The notes beneath the pieces are model-generated. The model was not told the DNA's origin. It saw only the letters and a list, made by a program, of their open reading frames with translations, and did not search any database. A stretch of 64,000 nucleotides of DNA from Alphaproteobacteria bacterium (lineage in GTDB: Bacteria; Pseudomonadota; Alphaproteobacteria; Micavibrionales; Micavibrionaceae), in contig NVTV01000002.1 in assembly GCA_002401695.1 (NCBI GenBank), forward strand, positions 124,001 to 188,000, read 5' to 3'. Below, piece by piece: positions 54,101 through 63,520 of the stretch (its first letter is position 1; each line of letters opens with the position of its first letter). The position numbers and the translations under genes were made by a program.

Positions 54101-55090
54101 TTAAGGGTAAAGCGGGCTGAGCGAGAGCAGGCCAAGTGTCTCGTCATAGCCACACATTAAATTCATGTTTTGCACCGCGCAACCCGCCGCGCCTTTAACC
54201 AGATTATCAATCACGCCTTGGACGATGTATTCGCACTTGCTGACGCGTTGAAAACTAAGGTCGCAAAAATTCGATCCCACGATATTGGCCAGCGCAACAG
54301 TGTCCATAACGCGGACAAATGGGCTGTCATCATAAGCATTGGCCGTATCAACGTCTTTATCGGTTGTAATAAACGCCGTTGCGAAAATTCCCCGCACAAA
54401 CGGGCCGGAGGTCGGCACAAAATTAAGCTGATCCGCTTTGATCTGCGCGGTTCTACAAATCTCGGGAATATGTCTGTGCTTGTTGATGTTATAGCTTTTC
54501 ATATTATGAGAGCGCACAGGGTGGTGCGTGCCATCACTGGCCGATTTACCCGATCCGCTAGAACCCGTAATCGCCATAATATCCGCGTGCTGGATCGTCC
54601 CTGCAAAAGGATAGAGCATAAGCTGAGAGAGCAGGGCAAAGCACCCCGGATTGGCCACGATTTTAGCATTGGCTATTCTGTGATGTTCCACCAGTTCAGG
54701 CAATCCATAGACCGAGCTTTTCAGTAACTCGGGATAGATATGCGGTACGTTGTAATGCTTCTCATACGTTTCTACATCATCAAGACGGAAATCTGCCGAT
54801 AAATCGATGATTTTCACCTTCCCGTGCAGCGCCGCCACAGTGTCTTGTGCGGTTTTATGGGGCAGGCATAGGAACACAACATCGCTGTCTTGCGCGATCA
54901 CATCCAGATCAGGATTGCTGACCTTAATATCCATATGCGCAAGATGCGGGTAAACATCGCCAATAGGCGTGTTGTTATGTTGGCGTGACGTCACATGGGC
55001 GAGCGTTACCTCTGGATGTGCATTTAACATCCGTAGTAATTCTAGCCCCGTATAGCCGGTTATGCCGATAATTGATACGCGTGTAACCAT
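54101..55090 (-). CDS. argC: N-acetyl-gamma-glutamyl-phosphate reductase
   Basis: 329 residues from ATG 55090 (MVTRVSIIGITGYTGLELLRM), which follows a GGTGAT site and overlaps the upstream gene by 31 bases; ATG 55114 would add eight unlikely residues. NADPH-binding 'IGITGYTGLELLR', catalytic Cys150 in 'IVANPGCFALLSQL', and 'SGSGKSASDGTHHPVRSHN'. Reduces acetylglutamyl phosphate. Complete. Confidence 0.95.
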   Translation of the reverse strand: MVTRVSIIGITGYTGLELLRMLNAHPEVTLAHVTSRQHNNTPIGDVYPHLAHMDIKVSNPDLDVIAQDSDVVFLCLPHKTAQDTVAALHGKVKIIDLSADFRLDDVETYEKHYNVPHIYPELLKSSVYGLPELVEHHRIANAKIVANPGCFALLSQLMLYPFAGTIQHADIMAITGSSGSGKSASDGTHHPVRSHNMKSYNINKHRHIPEICRTAQIKADQLNFVPTSGPFVRGIFATAFITTDKDVDTANAYDDSPFVRVMDTVALANIVGSNFCDLSFQRVSKCEYIVQGVIDNLVKGAAGCAVQNMNLMCGYDETLGLLSLSPLYP

Positions 55091-56124
55091 CTTGATATCA
55101 CCAAATCCATCCATTCATTCGTCGGGTTAAAAGCATTATAGACGATTACATCCAGTTCGTCCCTGATAATGCCTTGTCCGACCTCGTTATCCGTAACAGG
55201 GCCGCTGATTACATCAATGGGCAAGCCAATCGCCGCGCATCCTTGTGCCAAGCCAATTGCGCCAATCGGATCACCGGCGCACCCAATATGCAAACGCACG
55301 TTCTTTTGTATTTCTGGCATTTTGAGGATTGCAGCAACGCCGTAATGCCCCATCAATCCATCACCAAATTCGATAATGATCGCATCCGGCTTGTCTTTGC
55401 TTAAATATTCAATCGTGCCTTTGGTCATTTCCACCATGGCTGCATCATCAATATTCGCGGTGGAGGTAATCCCTGCATCAACAAAACTGACTGCGTTATA
55501 AACGCCGTAATCCTGCATTTTATAAAGATCACGCATCGCGCCAACGCCTGTTAGTTTTGTGCCTGCCAGCTTCATACCCATATGGGTCAGTGTTTTTATA
55601 ATCTCTGTCGCAACCGTGGTCTTGCCGCTATCCATGCTGGTGCCTGTAACAATAATCAGCGGAATATCACTTTTCATTGTGCTCGTCGGTTTAAACAGCA
55701 TTTTCTGATTAATGTTGAGCTGCTTACCTTTGCGAGCAATACCGCCCAATATGCGGATACGCATAGGATCGCCAACTTCTTTGGTGTTGGCGCTGGTACA
55801 TTCACCGGCGATGCCGCCAAAATTTAGCAAATGAATAATGTCGCCAGCCTTAAGAGATTTAGGTAAATCCCCAACAAAGCCTTTAAGAGCCCGTCTTTGC
55901 CCCAAAGCAACGGCAACAATATCACCTTTTTTCAGCTTTGACATCCGGCCGGATGGTAATTCCATTTCATTATAAATGGTCTTATCTTCAAGAATTTCTG
56001 CGGCCAAAACCGTACCCATCTCGCAAGATAGGTTGGTATTAGGATCATCAATGATATGTTCGTTATGTTTCAGGTCCAAGTTCTTGGTAACTGAGCTAAT
56101 CTTATCTATAAATATTTTTGTCAT
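55060..56124 (-). CDS. P-loop protein of unknown function heading the arg operon
   Basis: 354 residues. The N-terminal 140 residues are beta-rich ('KLKKGDIVAVALGQRRALKGFVGDLP'). A nucleotide-binding domain with Walker A 'VTGTSMDSGKTTVATEI' (161-177) follows, then 'AIIIEFGDGLMGHYGVAAIL' (Walker B-like) and 'LHIGCAGDPIGAIGLAQG'. It resembles MobB/CobQ/DUF1611-like P-loop enzymes but I cannot assign it. Its 3' end overlaps argC by 31 bases, which ties it to arginine synthesis: it may be an enzyme or regulator of that pathway. Confidence 0.65.
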   Translation of the reverse strand: MTKIFIDKISSVTKNLDLKHNEHIIDDPNTNLSCEMGTVLAAEILEDKTIYNEMELPSGRMSKLKKGDIVAVALGQRRALKGFVGDLPKSLKAGDIIHLLNFGGIAGECTSANTKEVGDPMRIRILGGIARKGKQLNINQKMLFKPTSTMKSDIPLIIVTGTSMDSGKTTVATEIIKTLTHMGMKLAGTKLTGVGAMRDLYKMQDYGVYNAVSFVDAGITSTANIDDAAMVEMTKGTIEYLSKDKPDAIIIEFGDGLMGHYGVAAILKMPEIQKNVRLHIGCAGDPIGAIGLAQGCAAIGLPIDVISGPVTDNEVGQGIIRDELDVIVYNAFNPTNEWMDLVISRWLHAYQLSA

Positions 56125-56299
56125 TATATAAATCTTTGTTTTTTTCTAACAATAAAATGCCCCAAAAATGCGGCGTAAGCAATTGATTTTTTAAGAGAAC
56201 AGGCCTGAATGCGGGGAATATGAAATGTTATGAAGCAGGCAACAAAAATGCCACGCAAAGAGATGGGCTCTAGCGGGTAAGTCGTCGTAATTGTGTCGC

Positions 56300-56324
56300 T
56301 GCGTATTTATTCATAGGCTATGAA
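56300..56324. promoter_or_regulatory. Candidate operator upstream of the arg operon
   Basis: A perfect TTCATAG-N-CTATGAA palindrome (56310-56324) in the 248-base gap before the P-loop/arg genes. It overlaps TGCGTATTTATTCA (56300-56313), which resembles half of an E. coli-type ARG box (TGAAT-N4-ATTCA; right half perfect, left half 3/5). A TTGACA on the minus strand lies a few bases upstream (about 56350), but I see no well-spaced -10. Nothing else is seen in this gap. Confidence 0.3.
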
Positions 56325-56372
56325 AACCATATAAGCAGGAGCAGTGTCAAGATGTTTTGTGAAAGGATAGGG

Positions 56373-57560
56373 TTAAACTTTCAGCACATGTTCAACCAAA
56401 CGCACCCAGTATTCAGTGGCAATTGGAATAAGATCATCATTAAAGTCATACCCTGCATTATGCAGCCCCTGAGAACAGCGATGCTGTGTATCACCTTCAA
56501 TGGCTTGCCCGATCTTAACGTAGGCGCCGGGTATTACCTGTAAGAATGCTCCAAAATCTTCGCCGCCCATAGAGGGATTTCCATCCGTTATTACAATGGC
56601 GCCTTGTGATTGGGCGACCTCCGCACAGGTTTTTGCATGTTTCGGATCGTTAATTGTTGGCTCTATCATGCGGGTATACGTGTAGTGCGTTGTGGCGCCG
56701 TAACTTTCGGAGATGCCCGATGATATTTCACCAATACGCTTTTCTATTTTTGTTTTTAGAGCCTCGGAATAGGTGCGCACCGTTCCACTGAGGGTCACTT
56801 GATCCGGTATGACGTTGAATGCGCCTGTGCCGCCATTGATGTTTGTGATGCTGAGGACCGCGGAATCCAAAGCGTCAGTCTCTCGACTGATAATCGTTTG
56901 TAGGCCATTGACGATTTGCGCGGCGATTGTGATCGGGTCAATGAGTGTATATGGTTTAGAGGCATGACCGCCTTTGCCCTGAATAATAATTTCAAAACGA
57001 TCAACACTGGCCATAGTTGGCCCCACATTAATATCGAATTGTCCCAGTGGCGCATAAGGCCAATTATGCATGGCATAGATTGCATCACAGGGGAAACGTT
57101 CAAACAGCCCGTCTTTCATCATGGCGCGTGCGCCTTCGCCGGTTTCTTCTGCGGGTTGAAATATAAGATGAAGAACGCCATCAAAACCATTGTTTTCTTT
57201 TAGGTATTTTGCCGTCGCAAGCAGGCATGTGCTGTGCCCGTCATGGCCGCAGCCATGCATTTTCCCATCTGTTTTCGAAACCCAGTCTTTATTCTGTGTT
57301 TCCGCAATATCCAGCGCGTCCATATCCGCGCGCAGAGCAATGACTTTGCCTGACGTGTTGGATTGCCCGTGGATTGTGACAACAATGCCCGTTTCCCCGC
57401 CAATGCCCCGTTCATGCTCAATACCCCAAGCGGATAGTTTTGAAGCAATAAAATCGCTGATAAAGCTCTCTTCAAAAGAGGTTTGCGGGTTTTGGTGCAG
57501 CTCTCTGCGATAGGCTGCAAACTCATTTTTCAGAGCTTGGATAGAATTTCGGATTTTCAT
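56373..57560 (-). CDS. M20 family amidohydrolase (hippurate hydrolase/N-acyl-amino acid type)
   Basis: About 395 residues from ATG 57560 (MKIRNSIQALKNEF). Zn ligands appear in 'ALRADMDALDIAE', 'GKMHGCGHDGHSTCLL', 'FQPAEETGEGARAMM' and 'PSMGGEDFGAFLQ', with the dimerisation domain between ('GKGGHASKPYTLIDPI'). Typical M20D. It would hydrolyse N-acyl amino acids or peptides. Its start is five bases after the YejE-like stop, so it is cotranscribed with the importer and likely acts on imported compounds; deacetylation of acetylornithine (ArgE role) is a speculative alternative given the arg genes downstream. Confidence 0.88.
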   Translation of the reverse strand: MKIRNSIQALKNEFAAYRRELHQNPQTSFEESFISDFIASKLSAWGIEHERGIGGETGIVVTIHGQSNTSGKVIALRADMDALDIAETQNKDWVSKTDGKMHGCGHDGHSTCLLATAKYLKENNGFDGVLHLIFQPAEETGEGARAMMKDGLFERFPCDAIYAMHNWPYAPLGQFDINVGPTMASVDRFEIIIQGKGGHASKPYTLIDPITIAAQIVNGLQTIISRETDALDSAVLSITNINGGTGAFNVIPDQVTLSGTVRTYSEALKTKIEKRIGEISSGISESYGATTHYTYTRMIEPTINDPKHAKTCAEVAQSQGAIVITDGNPSMGGEDFGAFLQVIPGAYVKIGQAIEGDTQHRCSQGLHNAGYDFNDDLIPIATEYWVRLVEHVLKV

Positions 57561-57564
57561 AGGC

Positions 57565-58602
57565 TTATAAACTCGTTTTACGTGGGTCAAAGGCATCGCG
57601 CACTGCTTCACCAATAAAGGTTAGCAATATTAACATAACCGCTAATGATAAGAATGCGCAAATTCCAAGCCATGGGGCATGAAGGTTATTTTTACCTTGA
57701 GAGAGTAATTCCCCTAAAGATGGGCTGCCCGGTGGCATGCCCAGACCCAGAAAATCCAACGCAGTCAGTGATGTGATTGCCGCAGTAAGGATGAACGGCA
57801 TAAAGGTAACGGTCGCGACCATGGCGTTGGGCAAAACATGACGCCACATTATTACGGGATCAGACACACCAAGCGCAGCAGCGGCGCGCACATAGTCAAA
57901 ATTACGGGCGCGCAAAAATTCAGCACGCACCACATCAACAAGGCTTAACCACTTGAACAGCAGCAGGATAAACAGCAGAACCCAAAAGCTGGGAGTGAAG
58001 ATGCTGGCGAAAATAATCAGAATATAGAGAGAGGGTAAGCTTGACCATATTTCAATGACTCTCTGCATCACCAGATCAACCTTGCCGCCATAATATCCTT
58101 GTATCGCGCCCGCTGTGACGCCGATAATAGTGCTGAGCAGAGTTAGAATCAGGCCGAATAATACCGATATCCGAAAGCCGTAGATAACCCGCGCGCTTAC
58201 ATCACGTCCCTGATCATCCGTGCCCAGCCAATTGACCCTGTCGGGCGGCGTGGGGGCAGGCTTGGTCAAATTGTAATTAATCGTGTCATAGTAAAAGGGA
58301 ATCGGCGGCCACAACATCCAGCCCGCTTTGCCGTCCGCGCCTTGGATCAGCTCTTGCACAAAGGTGTCGCGGTACTCGGCTTCGGTTTCGAAATCGCCGC
58401 CAAATACTGTTTCGGGGTAATTGACAAAAACGGGGAAATACAGGCTGCCTTTATAACTCAGGACGATCGGTTTATCATTGGCAATCAGCTCCGCGCCCAA
58501 AGCTACCCCTAAAAGCACTAGAAATATCCATAAACTCCAGAAACCGCGCTTATTAGCACGGAACTGGGAAAGACGACGCTGGGTGATTGGTGAAAGCTTC
58601 AT
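57565..58602 (-). CDS. yejE: Peptide/microcin C-type ABC permease (YejE-like)
   Basis: 345 residues (E. coli YejE 341). N-terminal TM at about 22-38, a long periplasmic insertion (about 45-125) with 'PIPFYYDTINYNL' and 'NWLGTDDQGRDVSARVIYGFRISVLFGL' leading into the permease core, and the EAA loop 'EFLRARNFDYVRAAAALGVSD'. These are the YejE features. Inner-membrane half of an oligopeptide importer. It is followed by the M20 gene and preceded by an MFS gene. Confidence 0.88.
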   Translation of the reverse strand: MKLSPITQRRLSQFRANKRGFWSLWIFLVLLGVALGAELIANDKPIVLSYKGSLYFPVFVNYPETVFGGDFETEAEYRDTFVQELIQGADGKAGWMLWPPIPFYYDTINYNLTKPAPTPPDRVNWLGTDDQGRDVSARVIYGFRISVLFGLILTLLSTIIGVTAGAIQGYYGGKVDLVMQRVIEIWSSLPSLYILIIFASIFTPSFWVLLFILLLFKWLSLVDVVRAEFLRARNFDYVRAAAALGVSDPVIMWRHVLPNAMVATVTFMPFILTAAITSLTALDFLGLGMPPGSPSLGELLSQGKNNLHAPWLGICAFLSLAVMLILLTFIGEAVRDAFDPRKTSL

Positions 58603-58640
58603 AGATTCACTATAACAAAATCCGGATACGACAAAAGAGG

Positions 58641-59885
58641 TTAAGACTTTTTATCACCACCTTGATGTGGGCGTTTTTCTTTCAAGCGAAATATAGAGGG
58701 CGCAAAATGTGCAGGCAGATGAACAAATCTGTGTTTTCGTTCAATCTTTTCTCCGACAATTGATCTGTAAAACGCAATAATCAACAATACGCCTGTATAA
58801 ACGGCGAACATGATGAAAAACCCTTCATGTCCTGCATAGGCCAGTAAAAAGCCGCCTGCAATAGGGCCGATGGTCGATCCGATGGAGTTAAACAGTATTA
58901 AGGAACGGCTGGCTGAAACGATTTGCGTTTTCTTGATTTGGTCATGCATATGGGTAATCGAGACACTGTAAAGCGATGTAATCATACCGCCCAGCAAGAA
59001 AATCAATATGTAATAATGCGTGTAAACCGTAATCAGGACGGAGCAAATAATTGCGATAATCGTTGCCAGTTTGATGACTTTTCTGCGGTCTATTTTATCA
59101 GATAATGCGCCTAGAAATATTGGCAGGACAGCATTGCCCAAAATATAGATCGCCATAAACATCGCAATTTCAGATCGTGGCATGTCTATGGCACTGGCAT
59201 AAACGGGCCCAAGGCTGAGCATGGTACTGCTGCATAACCCCGCGACAAACACACCGGACATGGCCAAGGGGGATATGTTTATCATTTTTCGAAAGGAAAT
59301 GGATTCGGGCTTTTGAAAGCCGGGGGTGCGTTTATTGGTCAGGGTGATCGGCGCAAGCGCAATCGAGATTAGGATAGATACCAAAATGAACAGGTCAATT
59401 TTTGTAAGAGGCGCGAAGTTAATCAGGAATTGTCCCGCGAAGAGACCGCTATAAACAATCGAGACATAGGCACTGAAAATCGTGCCGCGTTGCTCTTTGT
59501 TTGAAATCTTGTTGAGCCAGCTTTCCGCGATAATAAATATCCCCGAGAAGCAAAACCCTGTTAGCAGGCGAATGGGAATCCACAGCCACGGATTAACAAA
59601 CAGGCCATGCAATAAAACTGTGGTGGAGGCCATAGAGGCGAGGGCGGCAAAAACGCGGATATGCCCAACCGATGCAATCATCTTCGGGACGTACTGACAG
59701 CCGATTAAAAACCCTGCGTAATACATCGCCATAATAATACCGGTGATCGCAACGGGGAAGCCTTCGCTGCTGGCGCGTAAACCTAAAAGCGTACCTTGCA
59801 GGCCATTACTGATCGTAAGTATAAAAATACCGAAAAGCAGCGGCCAGACGACCATAAGACGCTTTAGTGTTGACGAGTTAGACAT
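58641..59885 (-). CDS. MFS transporter (YcaD-like)
   Basis: 414 residues with 12 predicted membrane segments. Characteristic 'LRASSEGFPVAITGIIMAMYYAGFLIG' at the N-terminus and 'GALSDKIDRRKVIK' between helices 8 and 9, resembling the YcaD subgroup of unknown substrate. It sits between the two Yej permease genes, 38 bases before yejE. Its ribosome site (GGAG) lies in the stem TCCGC-AAAAA-GCGGA just before the start. Confidence 0.8.
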   Translation of the reverse strand: MSNSSTLKRLMVVWPLLFGIFILTISNGLQGTLLGLRASSEGFPVAITGIIMAMYYAGFLIGCQYVPKMIASVGHIRVFAALASMASTTVLLHGLFVNPWLWIPIRLLTGFCFSGIFIIAESWLNKISNKEQRGTIFSAYVSIVYSGLFAGQFLINFAPLTKIDLFILVSILISIALAPITLTNKRTPGFQKPESISFRKMINISPLAMSGVFVAGLCSSTMLSLGPVYASAIDMPRSEIAMFMAIYILGNAVLPIFLGALSDKIDRRKVIKLATIIAIICSVLITVYTHYYILIFLLGGMITSLYSVSITHMHDQIKKTQIVSASRSLILFNSIGSTIGPIAGGFLLAYAGHEGFFIMFAVYTGVLLIIAFYRSIVGEKIERKHRFVHLPAHFAPSIFRLKEKRPHQGGDKKS

Positions 59886-59977
59886 GATCGGCTCCGCTTT
59901 TTGCGGAAGCTATAGGCCTAAAAATTTCCACCGTCAAGAGATATATTCAAAGGCGTATACCTGAGGATAGGGAGGGG

Positions 59978-61081
59978 CTATCCGCGGCTTTCAAAATCGA
60001 TGCGCGGATCAATCCAGACATAGACCAAATCACGCAGTAAATGCATGACAAGGCTCATCAAAGAAAAAATATAGAGCGTTCCTAAGACCACAGGATAATC
60101 ACGGTTTATAATGCTCTCGTAACTCAGCAGGCCAAGGCCATCGAGAGAGAATATCACCTCGATCAACAGTGAACCCGTGAAAAACACAGAGATAAACAGC
60201 GCAGGAAACCCCGCAATAACAATCAGCATAGCATTGCGGAAAATATGCCCATACAGCACTTTGTTCTCGGGCAGGCCTTTGGCGCGCGCGGTCAAAACAT
60301 ATTGCTTGCCGATCTCATCCAGAAACGAATTTTTGGTCAGCATGGTGATACTGGCAAAGCCACTGACCACCATTGCGGCAGTCGGCAAGACCATGTGCCA
60401 TGCATAATCCATCGCGGCTTCGATCATACTCATATCTTCCCACCCGTCGGAGGTAAGCCCGCGCAGAGGGAAAATATCCCAATATCGCCCGCCCGCAAAC
60501 AGGATAATCAACAAAATCGCAAACATGAAAGAGGGGATCGCGTAGCCGACAAACACGGTCACACTCGTCCATATATCAAAGCGCGACCCGTCATGGACGG
60601 CTTTTCGAATGCCCAGAGGAATAGAGATCAGATAGATCAGCAATGTTGACCACAGGCCAAGCGAAATAGAGACCGGCATTTTTTCTAGCACCAGTTCCAG
60701 AACCCCGATATCACGGTAATAGCTGTCGCCCAGATTAAAGGTGAGATAGTTTTTGATCATGGTGAAAAAGCGCACATGCGTCGGCTTATCAAAGCCGTAC
60801 ATCGCCTCTAATTCTTTGATGAATTCAGGGTCGAGGCCTTGTGCGCCCTTATAGTTACTGCTTTGTCGGGCAGAACTTTGTCCACCTGACAGTGCGCCAC
60901 CCATATCGCCTCCGCCACCGCTCAACCGCGCGGTTGCAGATGTGCCATGCCCTTGCAATTCGGCAATCATTTTCTCAACAGGGCCACCGGGGACAAATTG
61001 AATAATAACAAAGCTGACCAGCATAATGCCCAGCAACGTGGGAATCATCAAAAGACAGCGTTTAAGGATATAAGCAAACAT
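59978..61081 (-). CDS. yejB: Peptide/microcin C-type ABC permease (YejB-like)
   Basis: 367 residues (E. coli YejB 364). First TM at about 8-28 ending 'FVPGGPVEKMIAELQG', then a YejB-type Gly/Ser-rich periplasmic segment (about 45-70), 'ELEAMYGFDKPTHVRFFTMIKNYL', five further TMs and the EAA loop 'LTARAKGLPENKVLYGHIFRNAML'. Partner of the YejE-like permease downstream. Transcription of the upstream TPR gene stops at the terminator 61123-61151, so yejB probably has its own promoter in the 40-base gap or relies on read-through. Confidence 0.9.
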   Translation of the reverse strand: MFAYILKRCLLMIPTLLGIMLVSFVIIQFVPGGPVEKMIAELQGHGTSATARLSGGGGDMGGALSGGQSSARQSSNYKGAQGLDPEFIKELEAMYGFDKPTHVRFFTMIKNYLTFNLGDSYYRDIGVLELVLEKMPVSISLGLWSTLLIYLISIPLGIRKAVHDGSRFDIWTSVTVFVGYAIPSFMFAILLIILFAGGRYWDIFPLRGLTSDGWEDMSMIEAAMDYAWHMVLPTAAMVVSGFASITMLTKNSFLDEIGKQYVLTARAKGLPENKVLYGHIFRNAMLIVIAGFPALFISVFFTGSLLIEVIFSLDGLGLLSYESIINRDYPVVLGTLYIFSLMSLVMHLLRDLVYVWIDPRIDFESRG

Positions 61082-61122
61082 GATCGATATGATATGGAGG
61101 ATACACCATCAAGTCCATGAAC

Positions 61123-61151
61123 AAAAAACAGCATAAAGAAGTTTTACGCTG
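61123..61151 (-). terminator. Rho-independent terminator after the TPR gene
   Basis: On the minus strand CAGC-G-TAAA...TTTA-T-GCTG (61129-61151) then TTTTTTG. It lies 33 bases past the stop of the TPR gene and before yejB. Confidence 0.65.
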
Positions 61152-61183
61152 CTTTTCTTATAATATATTTTAAATTTGGCTGA

Positions 61184-61915
61184 TTAGTGAACCATATCCG
61201 ATGAATCTGCACCACTATGGAGGTTGAACTCCTCAAAGGCGGATGGGGTTTCGGCTTGAAGCAGTAATGAATCGAAGTCATGCAGCAATCTTGCCTCTTG
61301 TTCTTCAATCGCGGCCAAACGCTGTGTTGCGGATACATTATAGGCATGCATTAACGTTTGTTCATGTAAGTCATCACGGCCAAGCAATTTGGCGATATAG
61401 GCTTTGTTACCCAGAATGTTCAAATTATCCGGATCAATGTGCAGAGCCAGATCAGCGATGGCCAAGGCTTCTTCTTCACGGTTAAGGTTCGCCAAAGCAA
61501 AACCTTTGTTCAGAAGAGCATTAACATTCTGCGGGTCATGTTTCAGGATTTTATCTTCTTTTTCCAGAAGTCTGCCATATTCCTGTTTCAGATTGTCGAT
61601 AAAGGCGCGTTGAAACATAGCCTTTTCACAATCGGGATCGGCGCGCAGGCGGTGCTCAATCAGAATTTCAGCTTCTTTGTAGAATCCATCAACAATCATG
61701 ATGTCAATTTCATCTTCACTTTCTTCCGGATCGGAAGAAGCAAAGGTATCAGGATCCATAAAATAGGAGCAGTCGGAGCGTTTCATAAATGTCATTAGAT
61801 CATAAGCCAAGCGTGCACGCATTGATCCATCATCGACAGGCGCGTGGTTCAGTGGGTGCGAATACTTGAAGTGAGAAGTAGATTCACTATTGGCATATAT
61901 TTCTTCAGGTAACAT
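61184..61915 (-). CDS. TPR-repeat protein (243 residues)
   Basis: A soluble protein. Residues about 85-190 hold TPR-type helical pairs ('YKEAEILIEHRLRADPDCEKAMF', 'EDKILKHDPQNVNALLNKGFALANLNREEEALAIADLALHIDPDNLNIL' region). The N-terminal 80 residues are polar and acidic ('SSDPEESEDEIDI'), and the C-terminus is a charged helix. TPRs mediate protein contacts; the partner is unknown. No signal peptide. It is flanked by its own terminator and is probably a single-gene unit. Confidence 0.7.
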   Translation of the reverse strand: MLPEEIYANSESTSHFKYSHPLNHAPVDDGSMRARLAYDLMTFMKRSDCSYFMDPDTFASSDPEESEDEIDIMIVDGFYKEAEILIEHRLRADPDCEKAMFQRAFIDNLKQEYGRLLEKEDKILKHDPQNVNALLNKGFALANLNREEEALAIADLALHIDPDNLNILGNKAYIAKLLGRDDLHEQTLMHAYNVSATQRLAAIEEQEARLLHDFDSLLLQAETPSAFEEFNLHSGADSSDMVH

Positions 61916-62037
61916 AATAACAACCCCTTGTTATTTGGTTTATTTATTGGCTTTTATTTATTTAAGCCTTGTTTATTTATAAGATAGTACCGCTTTTGGA
62001 GAGTGAAAGCAATTCATTTAAAAAATTTATTGAATGG

Positions 62038-62700
62038 CTATCCACATCCCTCCAGAGAGGGGCGGATATTCCAGTCTGTAACCCGCCAATTTCCTTGCGA
62101 AAACTTCAAAACACCAAGCGCGCCGGTGGATAGCTTTATGGTATTTTTCGCGGCAAAATCTGCAAAATCATCGGTAATGTGGGGGGCAAAACGTGCAATA
62201 CCGTTCGATGTAACAACAAGTATAGTTTCGCTCAAATCCATAACTTGATTTGTAACGGTATCATGGGTTTGTGAAATTTGATGGGCAAAGCTGTGCCAGC
62301 TCTGAATAATATCGTCAGGGTCAACGTGCCAGCCTTCGGGCGGGGTGGCGTGCTTATCCCATTTCTCTATCGCGTCTTTACCGATGCGGGCGATAACGGT
62401 TTCCTCGCTTTGATTCTCGTCAACGCCGTAATCAATTTCGTTAAAAATATCCAACTCATAGATATGCGTACTTATTCCGCATGTTTGCAAGGCCAGCTTC
62501 GCGGTTTCTCTCGTGCGTTGCAGGGTGGAACTGTAGACCGCATCAGGCAGAAGGTCGTGGTCTTTTAAATATTGCCCGAGTGCGATTCCTTGCGCTTTCC
62601 CTTTTTCCACAAGGGGGATATCCGTCTTCGCCCCCACGCGTGTTGGCGTATCATCAGGGCCGAATGTATTGCCATGTCGCGCGATAATCAGTGTTGTCAT
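62038..62700 (-). CDS. Histidine phosphatase family protein
   Basis: 220 residues. 'LIIARHGNTFGPDDTP' has the RHG catalytic core (His9). 'VYSSTLQRTRETAKLAL' and 'ILVVTSNGIARFAP' complete the phosphoglycerate-mutase/phosphatase fold (His replaced by Asn-Gly at the second RHG-like His site 'TSNG', a possible loss). Substrate unknown; CobC/GpmB-like proteins are similar. Its ATG shares one base with the kdsB stop (TAATG), so it is coupled to KDO activation. Confidence 0.85.
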   Translation of the reverse strand: MTTLIIARHGNTFGPDDTPTRVGAKTDIPLVEKGKAQGIALGQYLKDHDLLPDAVYSSTLQRTRETAKLALQTCGISTHIYELDIFNEIDYGVDENQSEETVIARIGKDAIEKWDKHATPPEGWHVDPDDIIQSWHSFAHQISQTHDTVTNQVMDLSETILVVTSNGIARFAPHITDDFADFAAKNTIKLSTGALGVLKFSQGNWRVTDWNIRPSLEGCG

Positions 62701-63509
62701 TATATTGGCTCACCATTGGTTTTGATATAATTCTCTGCGCGCTTTATATCCTCGGGGCTGTCTATGCCTGATTGGATGAGGCCTTCTTCAATATCAATAT
62801 TAACCGTTTGAATGTGGATGCCGTTTTCCAGCATACGCAGTTGCTCCAGCCCCTCCAGTTTTTCATACGTGCTTTGTGGCAAACTGCAAAATGTCTCCAG
62901 AATATCCGATCTGAACCCGTATAGCCCGATATGCTGATGCACGGGGGAGGTGTTACTTTGCGCCCGCAGTTCATCTTCTTTGCGGATGGTGGGAATGATG
63001 GTCTTGGAAAACCATAAGGCGCGTTTATTTTCATTTATAATCGCTGTTGTGCCGCTGAACGGTGTTGTTTCCTTGGCTTTACGCAACCTGTCTAAATCAT
63101 TCCAGCTTAACTGATGGACGGGCGTTATAACTTCTGCGCGCGGGTTGTCCTTGAATGCATCAAATATTTGCCTGATAACCGCAGGCGGGGTAAAGGGCGC
63201 ATCACCTTGCAAATTGATGATAAAGTCCGGCCAGTCATTCAATTGCCTGATCGCGGATAACACGCGGTCAGAGCCGGTAGGGCAGCTTGACGGGGTATTG
63301 ATGCAAATGGCACCAAGTTCCGCCGCATGTTCGGCGATACGCTTATCCTCGGTAGTGACGAAGACTGTTATGTCGTCGTAAGGTTCGGCGGCTTTGTGCG
63401 CGACCTCCAAAACCCGTTGCAGCATGGATTTCCCGCTGATCATTGCCAATGGTTTACCGGGGAATCGGCTTGATCCGTAACGCGCGGGAATAGCAATCGC
63501 AAGCTTCAT
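62700..63509 (-). CDS. kdsB: 3-deoxy-manno-octulosonate cytidylyltransferase
   Basis: 269 residues from ATG 63509 (MKLAIAIPARYGSSRFPGKPL). Couples KDO to CTP for lipopolysaccharide inner core; cytosolic. 'PARYGSSRFPGKPLAMISGKSMLQRV' region binds CTP, 'VTTEDKRIAEHAAELGA', 'CPTGSDRVLSAI' and 'FIINLQGDAPFTPPAVI' match KdsB. A GTG start 60 codons earlier is unlikely because the added sequence is anti-coding for YejA. Slightly longer than the usual 250. Confidence 0.92.
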   Translation of the reverse strand: MKLAIAIPARYGSSRFPGKPLAMISGKSMLQRVLEVAHKAAEPYDDITVFVTTEDKRIAEHAAELGAICINTPSSCPTGSDRVLSAIRQLNDWPDFIINLQGDAPFTPPAVIRQIFDAFKDNPRAEVITPVHQLSWNDLDRLRKAKETTPFSGTTAIINENKRALWFSKTIIPTIRKEDELRAQSNTSPVHQHIGLYGFRSDILETFCSLPQSTYEKLEGLEQLRMLENGIHIQTVNIDIEEGLIQSGIDSPEDIKRAENYIKTNGEPI

Positions 63510-63520
63510 AACAGTGTTCC

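Noticed and set aside
54170-54727. 185-codon frame antisense to argC
   Set aside because: Contained in argC, which has all catalytic motifs; no independent signals.
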